Shown in pieces: positions 1-4,787 of a stretch of DNA of 5,197 nucleotides. How positions within the stretch are numbered: the first letter of the stretch is position 1; every line of letters starts with the position of its first letter. The notes beneath the pieces were generated by a model, which was not told where the DNA came from, made no database searches, and saw only the letters and a list, made by a program, of their open reading frames with translations. Source of the stretch: Christensenella sp. UBA4247 (lineage in GTDB: Bacteria > Bacillota > Clostridia > Christensenellales > CAG-1252); NCBI GenBank assembly GCA_002395405.1, contig DGWX01000021.1, forward strand, positions 1 through 5,197, given 5' to 3'. Made by a program: the position numbers and the translations under genes.

Positions 1-1208
1 GCATAGTACAGAAGCGGCGTATCGCAGCGCCAGCAGAAAGGATAACTGTGCGTATGCAAATGCTTTTTGAATAAAAGCCCTTTTTCGATCAGTTTCTCAA
101 TGATCGCTTTGTCTCCGTCTTTGGCAAAAACGCCTACGAGATCGGTAACGGCGGAAGTAAATCTGCCGCGATCGTCCACAAGTTGAACGAACGGAAGATC
201 GTATTTTCTGCCGACTTTCGCGTCGTCTTCACCGAAAGCGGGCGCGATATGAACGATACCCGTTCCTTCGGTCAGAGTAACGTAAGGATCGTTCGTAACG
301 TAATAGGCTTTCGCGGCCTCTTTCGTTCCTTTGATATAATCGAACAAGGGTTCGTAGTGAACGCCCTCGTATTCGCTGCCCTTCTTGACCGAAAGGATCT
401 CGGCGCCTTCTCCGATCACGGAGGGAACGAGCGCTTCCGCGAGAACGTACTCTTCGTCTCCGACTTTGACGCGCGCATAGTTTTCTTCCGCGTTCATACA
501 TAGAGCGACGTTCGAAGGAAGCGTCCAAGGAGTGGTCGTCCAAGCGAGGAAGTAAGCCCGCTCTTCACCCGCGATCTTGAACTTCGCCGTAACGGTCATA
601 TCTTCAACGTCTTTATATCCTTGCGCGACTTCGTGAGAGGAAAGCGCCGTTCCGCAACGCGGGCAATACGGAACGATCTTATGACCTTTATACAAAAGTC
701 CTTTATCGTTGATCGTCTTTACCGCCCACCAAACCGATTCGATATAATTATCGTCGTACGTTACATACGGATTTTCCATATCCGCCCAATAACCGACGCG
801 ATCGCTCATCTTTTCCCATTCGCCCTTGTATTTCCAAACGCTTTCTTTACATTTTTTTACAAAGGGCTCGATCCCGTATTTTTCGATATCCTGTTTGCCG
901 TCCATTCCGAGGCTCTTTTCCACTTCAAGCTCAACGGGGAGACCATGGGTATCCCACCCGGCTTTACGCTCTACGTGATAACCTTTCATCGTACGATAGC
1001 GAGGAATAATATCTTTGATAACGCGGGTCAAAATATGCCCGATATGGGGTTTCCCGTTCGCCGTCGGCGGACCGTCGTAAAAAGTATATTCTTCCTTACC
1101 CTCGTTCTGCCGCACGCTTTTCTGAAAAATATCGTTCTCCTTCCAAAAATCGGAGATCTCTTTTTCTCTTGCGCAAAAATCCAAACTCGTGTCCACTTTA
1201 TTAAACAT
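1..1208 (-). CDS. ileS: Isoleucyl-tRNA synthetase, type 2 (N-terminal 402 residues, runs off window)
   Basis: Cytoplasmic enzyme that charges tRNA-Ile with isoleucine. Reading the minus strand from 1208 gives an open frame to the window edge. Visible in order: class I signature PHIGH at residues 54-58, after the lead-in FYDGPPTANGK; GWDTHGLPVE (about residues 82-91), characteristic of IleRS; a CPRC zinc-knuckle pair in PYCPRCGTALSSHEV; then the CP1 editing domain with the threonine-rich WTTTPWTLPSN motif and GTGIVHIAPAFGEDD, which holds the acidic editing residues. The last part, HSYPFCWRCDTP, is the second zinc-ribbon region. The KMSKS loop and anticodon domain lie outside the window. The DGPPTANGKPHIGH and KGYHVERKAGWD wording fits the eukaryote-like type 2 IleRS (about 1030-1050 aa) rather than type 1. 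The start is fixed by AAGAGG at 1217-1222, 8 nt before the ATG. It lies 35 nt downstream of the NYN-LOTUS gene, with no space for a T-box. Confidence 0.97.
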   Translation of the reverse strand, partial: MFNKVDTSLDFCAREKEISDFWKENDIFQKSVRQNEGKEEYTFYDGPPTANGKPHIGHILTRVIKDIIPRYRTMKGYHVERKAGWDTHGLPVELEVEKSLGMDGKQDIEKYGIEPFVKKCKESVWKYKGEWEKMSDRVGYWADMENPYVTYDDNYIESVWWAVKTINDKGLLYKGHKIVPYCPRCGTALSSHEVAQGYKDVEDMTVTAKFKIAGEERAYFLAWTTTPWTLPSNVALCMNAEENYARVKVGDEEYVLAEALVPSVIGEGAEILSVKKGSEYEGVHYEPLFDYIKGTKEAAKAYYVTNDPYVTLTEGTGIVHIAPAFGEDDAKVGRKYDLPFVQLVDDRGRFTSAVTDLVGVFAKDGDKAIIEKLIEKGLLFKKHLHTHSYPFCWRCDTPLLYY

Positions 1209-1215
1209 AAATTTT

Positions 1216-1244
1216 GCCTCTTTTCGGGCGCTCGGCGCCTCTTT
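1216..1244 (-). repeat. Intergenic hairpin flanked by a 9-nt direct repeat
   Basis: In the 35-nt gap before ileS, the minus strand carries AAAAGAGGC twice (1236-1244 and 1216-1224). Between and overlapping them is a small inverted repeat, GGCGC-CGA-GCGCC (1227-1239). The second copy is the ileS ribosome binding site. The first copy could act as an alternative site or a decoy. No T run follows the stem on the minus strand, so it is not an intrinsic terminator for the operon. On the plus strand the stem is followed by a T-rich stretch, but no plus-strand gene ends here. The repeat and stem are seen directly. Any regulatory role is inference. Confidence 0.4.
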
Positions 1245-2005
1245 TATTTTATCTTGATCAGTATTTTATTCACCTTGCCGCCGTCTCCGACCGGAATACG
1301 GCTGATCTCGAATCCGCTTAACGTGGATACGAGGTCGATCAACTTGGTAAATCCATAGTTCCTCGTGTCGAAATCGGGCATACGCTTGGAAAGATTGTTA
1401 CCCACGTCCGCAAGGTACGCCCATCCGTCTTCGTTTCCGATACTGTTTACGATATCGCGAATGACGGCGCGAACCTTTTTAAGCGGCGCGACCGAAACTT
1501 CGACTTTATTATCTTCCGTTTTTTTCGATTTTTTGGGAGTCTCGTCTTTTTCTTCCGATTTCTCTTCCGTTTTTTTCAAAACTTCGAGATAAATAAACTT
1601 TTCACACGCCTTTATGAAAGGCTGCGGCGTTTTTTTCTCTCCCATTCCGAGAACGAGCATTCCCGCTTCGCGAAGACGCATCGCAAGGCGGGTAAAATCG
1701 CTGTCCGACGTTACGAGGCAGAAACCGTTTACGCGCCCGGAATAAAGGATATCCATCGCGTCGATGATCATCGCGCTGTCCGAGGCGTTCTTACCGGTGG
1801 TATAACTGTATTGTTGAATGGGGGTAAAAGAATAGGTCAAAAGCGAATCTTTCCATTTGGTCAGCTGCGGCTTTGTCCAATCCCCGTACACGCGCTTGTA
1901 TGTCGGAACGCCGTAATTCGTTACTTCGTCCAAAAGATCTTCCGCGTATTTTTCGGAAACGTTTTCCGCGTCCACCAAAACTGCGATTTTATTATCTCGA
2001 TCCAT
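1244..2005 (-). CDS. NYN-domain (PIN-like) putative ribonuclease with C-terminal OST-HTH/LOTUS domain
   Basis: Predicted RNA-acting protein of 253 aa with no signal peptide or membrane segment, so cytoplasmic. Residues 6-142 form a NYN (DUF88/LabA-like, PIN-fold) domain. IAVLVDAENV carries the first acidic residue (D12), NASDSAMIIDAMD the second (D76, with D82/D85), and CLVTSDSDF the third pair (D101/D103). This is the usual metal-binding set of NYN nucleases, so catalysis looks possible. Residues 144-172 are a Lys/Glu-rich low-complexity linker. Residues about 175-251 resemble an OST-HTH/LOTUS RNA-binding domain (VRAVIRDIV, DGWAYLADVGNNLSKRMPDFDTRNYGFTKLIDLV, FEI). The same domain pairing is known in bacterial proteins and in animal MARF1. 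An in-frame ATG at 2140 lies inside the SRP RNA; the ATG at 2005 has GGAG six bases upstream and begins right at the domain. The RNA target is unknown. The gene starts 43 nt after the SRP RNA end and precedes ileS. Confidence 0.92.
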   Translation of the reverse strand: MDRDNKIAVLVDAENVSEKYAEDLLDEVTNYGVPTYKRVYGDWTKPQLTKWKDSLLTYSFTPIQQYSYTTGKNASDSAMIIDAMDILYSGRVNGFCLVTSDSDFTRLAMRLREAGMLVLGMGEKKTPQPFIKACEKFIYLEVLKKTEEKSEEKDETPKKSKKTEDNKVEVSVAPLKKVRAVIRDIVNSIGNEDGWAYLADVGNNLSKRMPDFDTRNYGFTKLIDLVSTLSGFEISRIPVGDGGKVNKILIKIK

Positions 2006-2011
2006 TTTAAT

Positions 2012-2015
2012 CTCC
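2012..2015 (-). promoter_or_regulatory. Ribosome binding site of the NYN-LOTUS gene
   Basis: GGAG lies 6 nt before the ATG at 2005. It decides the start in favour of the 253-residue form over the longer frame opening inside the SRP RNA. It sits only 3 nt after the 3' arm of the hairpin at 2019-2036. Confidence 0.75.
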
Positions 2016-2018
2016 GTA

Positions 2019-2036
2019 AAGCGGCAAAAGCCGCTT
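2019..2036 (-). terminator. Hairpin between SRP RNA and NYN gene (weak terminator or leader stem)
   Basis: A perfect 7-bp stem, AAGCGGC / GCCGCTT, with a TTTT loop on the minus strand, 12 nt after the likely SRP RNA 3' end. The descending arm ends in only three T and is followed by ACGGAG, the start of the ribosome binding region, so it lacks a proper U tract. It may terminate part of the transcription, protect or help process the SRP RNA 3' end, or affect translation of the next gene. Only the inverted repeat itself is certain. Confidence 0.45.
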
Positions 2037-2048
2037 GTCTCGTCAAAG

Positions 2049-2319
2049 GTACCGTGCAGCTCTTTTTTGTCAGACGCTACCGAAGCGGACGCGAACGCAG
2101 GCGGCTCCTCCGAAGCAACCTTATGGCACACGGCAAACACCGCTTAGTGCTGCTACCGTCAGGTCCTGACACGGTTCACAGGCTGCCGTTGCATAAGACA
2201 CCGGTATCAACGCTCCTTACGCCGCTCGGCCTTCCATAGCGAAAGCCGGAAAAAGCATTCTGCCCCACTATAGCGGATTGTGGGTATAGGGCACCGCTGG
2301 CTCCCCGCATAGCACGGTA
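2049..2319 (-). ncRNA. ffs: Signal recognition particle RNA, large bacterial type (scRNA, ~270 nt)
   Basis: RNA scaffold of the signal recognition particle. It binds Ffh and targets nascent membrane and secreted proteins to FtsY/SecYEG. Ends pair as TACCGTGC (2319-2312) with GCACGGTA (2057-2050), giving about 271 nt, the size of Bacillus/Clostridium scRNA. The 5' part has the Alu-domain pattern GCGGGGAGCCAGCGGTGCCC, a following ACAATCCGCT and a GTGGGGC, close to the B. subtilis RNA as I remember it. The Ffh-binding helix 8 is at 2150-2168: CAGG-ACC-TGAC-GGT-AGCAG, with the conserved CAGG/AGCAG asymmetric-loop strands. The tetraloop is UGAC (2158-2161) rather than GGAA. Transcription fits the promoter at 2325-2353, whose -10 ends a few bases before the RNA. 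Exact ends are inferred from pairing, uncertain by a few bases. Confidence 0.95.
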
Positions 2320-2324
2320 TGGTC

Positions 2325-2353
2325 ATTATAACACGCACGCCGCCGTTTCACAA
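2325..2353 (-). promoter_or_regulatory. Sigma-A type promoter of the SRP RNA gene (extended -10)
   Basis: On the minus strand a perfect TATAAT (2330-2325) is preceded by TG one base upstream (TGTTATAAT, extended -10). TTGTGA (2353-2348) lies 17 bp further upstream, matching 4 of 6 of the -35 consensus. The predicted start falls near 2320-2317, where the SRP RNA closing stem begins. It probably also drives read-through into the NYN-LOTUS gene and ileS, for which I see no other clear promoter. Confidence 0.85.
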
Positions 2354-2358
2354 GCATT

Positions 2359-2393
2359 TTGACCGAACTTTTACCTTTATAAATATCTATAAA
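2359..2393 (+). promoter_or_regulatory. Possible plus-strand promoter for the membrane protein gene
   Basis: TTGACC (2359-2364, 5 of 6 to the -35 consensus) is followed by the A/T-rich stretch TATAAATATCTATAAA (2378-2393). No hexamer sits at a perfect distance: AATATC gives 17 bp but a poor match, TATCTA gives 19 bp, and the two TATAAA copies give 13 and 23 bp. Its -35 is only 5 bp from the -35 of the divergent SRP RNA promoter. The leader to the ATG would be about 70-80 nt and includes a small GGCG-CTT-CGCC stem (2417-2427). Confidence 0.4.
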
Positions 2394-2469
2394 CGCACTC
2401 ACGCGCATATGTTCGAGGCGCTTCGCCCCGTTTCGTCATATTTTTCCATTTGGATTCGTACAATACCGT

Positions 2470-3375
2470 ATGGATCGAAAAAACGGATACGAACGCTATA
2501 AATACGACGGCTACGCCGTTTACGGAACGATCTCCTCTCCCGAAGAGGAACACGCCGTCGAGGACGCGCGCACGAGAAAAGGCGAACCGCCCGAACGCCC
2601 GCGGGAAAAAAACCATCGCACGGAAAAAGAACCGAATGTAAAAAAGAGAGAAAGAAGCGGGACGATTCTTATTACGCTTATTGCGATCCTTTGCTTCTCG
2701 GCGACGGTATTTGCCGCGGATCTAATGAGCGGAAGCGGCTCTTTTTCGTCGTACGCAAGCATTTTCCTCGGTAAAAAAGAAAAAAAGAATTACGATTCTT
2801 ATTATCTCGTTTACGCGACTCATTCGGAAGATATGGGGATCAGCTACAAAAACGCCGCCGCCGTCAGAAAAGAAGGCGGAGCGGGCTACGTGATCAAACT
2901 CGAAAACGAATACTACGTCGCCCTGAACGCTTACGAAAGAAAGGAGGACGCAAATGTAGTTTCGGAAAGATCTCTTGGATACGGGGTATATGAACTCAAA
3001 CTTCTCCGTTTCGACAAGAAAAAAGCGAGCGACCTTTCCGCCGCGGAAAAATCGGAGAGCGTCTATAAAAAAATCTGTTCCGCGCTTTACGAATCCGCGA
3101 ACCTACTCTCGGAAAGCGCTTGCTCTCCCACAGACGTAAAAGCCGCTCTTCTTCCCTTAAAAGAAGAACTCGGCGCCTTGGAAGAGGCTTTTGAAAAAGG
3201 AGCAAACGAAAAAGAATCAACCGCTTTTATCGATTATAAAGTATTGCTTCGCACGATGAAAGCGGCTCTCGAAAACCTTTTATCCGAAGAAAAAGACCTC
3301 GTTTCTCTTTTGCGTTATTATTCGGTTTCGATTCTGCATTCCCAAGCATTGTTTCGGGAAAAATACTTTTCCTAA
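2470..3375 (+). CDS. Single-pass membrane protein of unknown function, possible SPOR-like extracytoplasmic domain
   Basis: I do not recognise this 301-residue protein. Residues 1-63 form a polar, charged, presumably cytoplasmic tail: tyrosine-rich at first (GYERYKYDGYAVYG), then rich in Arg, Glu and Pro. One hydrophobic segment at about 64-83 (GTILITLIAILCFSATVFAA) follows the basic stretch VKKRERS, so the C-terminus should be outside. Residues about 109-175 (YYLVYATHSEDMG, NAAAVRKEGGAGYVI, NEYYVALNAYERKEDANVV) follow the strand-helix-strand-strand-helix order of SPOR peptidoglycan-binding domains, though GxF-type residues are missing. Residues 190-298 look mostly helical and acidic/lysine-rich. 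A SPOR domain would imply a cell-division or sporulation wall role, but this is inference from pattern only. No other in-frame ATG lies upstream before the stop at 2380. The ribosome binding site is weak (GGA at 2452-2454). Base use matches its neighbours. Confidence 0.8.
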   Translation: MDRKNGYERYKYDGYAVYGTISSPEEEHAVEDARTRKGEPPERPREKNHRTEKEPNVKKRERSGTILITLIAILCFSATVFAADLMSGSGSFSSYASIFLGKKEKKNYDSYYLVYATHSEDMGISYKNAAAVRKEGGAGYVIKLENEYYVALNAYERKEDANVVSERSLGYGVYELKLLRFDKKKASDLSAAEKSESVYKKICSALYESANLLSESACSPTDVKAALLPLKEELGALEEAFEKGANEKESTAFIDYKVLLRTMKAALENLLSEEKDLVSLLRYYSVSILHSQALFREKYFS

Positions 3376-3391
3376 ACGGAAATTTGCGCGA

Positions 3392-3421
3392 TTCGGGTTG
3401 AACTCGGATCGAAAATATGAT
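3392..3421 (+). promoter_or_regulatory. Possible promoter of the dCMP deaminase gene
   Basis: TATGAT (3416-3421, 5 of 6 to consensus) lies 18 bp after TTCGGG (3392-3397), a poor -35. It is in the 85-nt gap between the membrane protein gene and the deaminase gene, about 40 nt before the start codon. TTGAAC (3398-3403) is a better -35, but only 12 bp from TATGAT. The gene may equally be read from the upstream gene, as no terminator is seen between them. Confidence 0.35.
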
Positions 3422-3448
3422 AAAGTAAAGAAAAACGCCTCAGGGCGC

Positions 3449-3452
3449 GAGG
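3449..3452 (+). promoter_or_regulatory. Ribosome binding site of the dCMP deaminase gene
   Basis: GAGG sits 8 nt before the ATG at 3461. It selects this start over the in-frame ATG at 3398, whose 21 extra residues (polar, unlike the family) overlap the putative promoter. Confidence 0.7.
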
Positions 3453-3460
3453 TACGAACT

Positions 3461-3916
3461 ATGGATAAATGGGACGATCGGTTTATGGATATGGCGGAAA
3501 AGGTCGCTACTTGGAGCAGCTGTTTTCAGGAAAACAGACAAGTCGGTGCGGTCATTACGCGCGATAAACGCATTGTTACGACGGGTTACAACGGAGCGGG
3601 TGCCGGCATTAAAAGCTGCAAAGAAAAAGGAGAATGCCTTCGCCGCAAATTAAACATCGCAAGCGGAACGCGACACGAGCTTTGTTACGCCGTACACGCC
3701 GAACAAAACGCCATCATTCAAGCGGCTAAACTCGGGGTCAGCGTAGACGGGGGTACTCTTTACTGCACCCATCAACCTTGCAGCATTTGCGCAAAAATGA
3801 TCATAAACAGCGGCATTCGGCGCGTAATTTTCAAATACGGATATCCGGACGAGTTTTCGATGGAAATGTTCGAAGAGGCGGGCGTACAAGTCGAAAAATA
3901 CGGAGACGAAGAATAA
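3461..3916 (+). CDS. dCMP deaminase (deoxycytidylate deaminase, ComEB-like)
   Basis: Zinc enzyme of the cytidine/deoxycytidylate deaminase fold, cytoplasmic. It converts dCMP to dUMP, feeding thymidylate synthase (EC 3.5.4.12). The product is 151 aa, typical for small bacterial members. The catalytic zinc ligands are all visible: H79 in VHAEQNAI with proton-shuttling E81, and C107 and C110 in PCSICAKMIINSGI. The N-terminal WDDRFMDMAEKVATWSSC, with RQVGAVITRDKRIVTTGYNGA, is the family signature. C53 and C59, with H72 (GTRHELCYAVHAE), resemble the extra zinc-binding cysteines of the T4-phage/ComEB branch. It is named after ComEB of B. subtilis, but no competence genes flank it here. The gene ends 34 nt before the shared terminator. 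Its role is standard nucleotide metabolism. Riboflavin-type or tRNA-type deaminases fit less well because of the dCMP-type N-terminus. Confidence 0.95.
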   Translation: MDKWDDRFMDMAEKVATWSSCFQENRQVGAVITRDKRIVTTGYNGAGAGIKSCKEKGECLRRKLNIASGTRHELCYAVHAEQNAIIQAAKLGVSVDGGTLYCTHQPCSICAKMIINSGIRRVIFKYGYPDEFSMEMFEEAGVQVEKYGDEE

Positions 3917-3950
3917 TCATCTTTAACTTGAAATCATCGGATAATCGAAG

Positions 3951-3982
3951 AAAAGTCGGAGAAATTACTCTCCGACTTTTTT
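3951..3982. terminator. Bidirectional intrinsic terminator between convergent genes
   Basis: A perfect 12-bp inverted repeat (3951-3962 with 3969-3980, AAAAGTCGGAGA / TCTCCGACTTTT) encloses a 6-base loop. On the plus strand the T run is TTTTTT (3977-3982), a strong terminator for the dCMP deaminase gene. On the minus strand the T run is TTTTCTT, enough to end the ABC permease transcript. The permease stop codon (TAA, 3983-3981) touches the end of the stem, so the gene runs right into its terminator. Confidence 0.93.
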
Positions 3983-4787
3983 ATCTCGATACGATCTTTT
4001 CCACGATCAAAACGACAAAGTACATCAGCGCCGCAAGAACGGTTAAGATCACCGTTGAACACATCACGAGGGATAGGTTGAAAACCTGACCGCCGTACAC
4101 GATCAAATACCCGAGACCTTCCCTACTGACGAGATATTCTCCCATGATCGTTCCGACCCAAGCCATACCGACGTTTACCTTAAGCGCCGCCACGATATTG
4201 CCGACGTTTGAAGGCAAAGCGAGCTTAAAGAGGATCTGCGCTTTGTTCGCGGACAACGTTCGCATCAAAAGGATCTTGTCTTTATCCACAGACAAAAATC
4301 CGTTTAGAATATGAATGATCGTAATGATGACGCTGATCAAAATCGCCATCACGATGATCGCGCCTTTTCCCGCTCCGACCCAAATAATGATGATCGGACC
4401 GAGAGCGATCTTCGGAAGCGCGTTTAGGACGACGATATAGGGCTCTAAAATCCGCCTGAGAGGTTCAAAAAGCCATAGAAGGACCGCGATAACCAGCCCG
4501 ATCGCCGTTGCGCTTATAAATCCGATCACGGTCTCGATTAACGTCGCGGAAACGTGTCGCATCAGATCGCCGGAGCGGGAAAGAGAGGAAAACGACGCCC
4601 ACATTTTAGACGGCGAACTGAAAATAAAACTGTCTATGATCTCAAAGCGCGCCAAGAGCTCCCAAACGAGGAAGAACTGAACGAGGATCAAGATCTGCAT
4701 AAGCACGACGAAGAGGGTTCTTCTTCTCTCTTTTTTCAGGTAACGCGCATGCTCTAAGCTAAACGCAAGATTCTGTTTCTTTTTCAT
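3981..4787 (-). CDS. ABC transporter permease, nitrate/sulfonate/taurine-type (SsuC/TauC-like) family
   Basis: Inner-membrane subunit of an ABC importer, 268 aa, a normal length for this family. A basic cytoplasmic start (MKKKQ, YLKKERRR) leads to hydrophobic segments at about 24-44, 85-107, 116-136, 142-163, 203-222 and 238-262, consistent with six helices. Residues 165-200 are the cytoplasmic coupling (EAA) loop that docks on the ATPase: DKILLMRTLSANKAQILFKLALPSNVGNIV. The usual Gly of the loop is Ser (S179). GEYLVSREGLGYLI at 216-229 is the family's GE...GLG motif near the end of the domain. The start has GGAG 7 nt upstream and overlaps the ATPase gene by 29 nt, implying coupled translation. 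No substrate-binding protein is in view, so the substrate (sulfonate, a thiamine precursor, nitrate or other) cannot be named. Confidence 0.93.
   Translation of the reverse strand: MKKKQNLAFSLEHARYLKKERRRTLFVVLMQILILVQFFLVWELLARFEIIDSFIFSSPSKMWASFSSLSRSGDLMRHVSATLIETVIGFISATAIGLVIAVLLWLFEPLRRILEPYIVVLNALPKIALGPIIIIWVGAGKGAIIVMAILISVIITIIHILNGFLSVDKDKILLMRTLSANKAQILFKLALPSNVGNIVAALKVNVGMAWVGTIMGEYLVSREGLGYLIVYGGQVFNLSLVMCSTVILTVLAALMYFVVLIVEKIVSR

Noticed and set aside
1227..1250. Plus-strand terminator (GC stem followed by a T-rich run)
   Set aside because: No plus-strand gene precedes it. The T-rich run is the complement of the A-rich end of the NYN gene.
621..1358. Long plus-strand open frame (245 codons) opposite ileS
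   Set aside because: It is antisense to the well-supported ileS frame, crosses into the NYN gene, and its product has no recognisable motif. It follows from codon bias on the other strand.
1493..1580. Low-complexity T/C-rich tract resembling a repeat
   Set aside because: It encodes the Lys/Glu-rich linker between the NYN and LOTUS domains on the minus strand, which explains the composition.
2006..2140. 45-residue N-terminal extension of the NYN protein starting at ATG 2140
   Set aside because: It would be read from inside the SRP RNA, whose structure explains that DNA. The downstream ATG has a good ribosome binding site and begins right at the NYN domain.
1811..2239. Plus-strand open frame of 142 codons
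   Set aside because: It runs antisense to the NYN gene and the SRP RNA, with no plausible protein features.
2327..2332. Plus-strand TATAAC as a -10 element
   Set aside because: It is the reverse face of the SRP RNA -10, and no -35-like hexamer lies 16-18 bp upstream on the plus strand.
3398..3460. 21-residue N-terminal extension of dCMP deaminase
   Set aside because: The extra residues are not part of the family and overlap a putative promoter. The start at 3461 has GAGG at the right distance.
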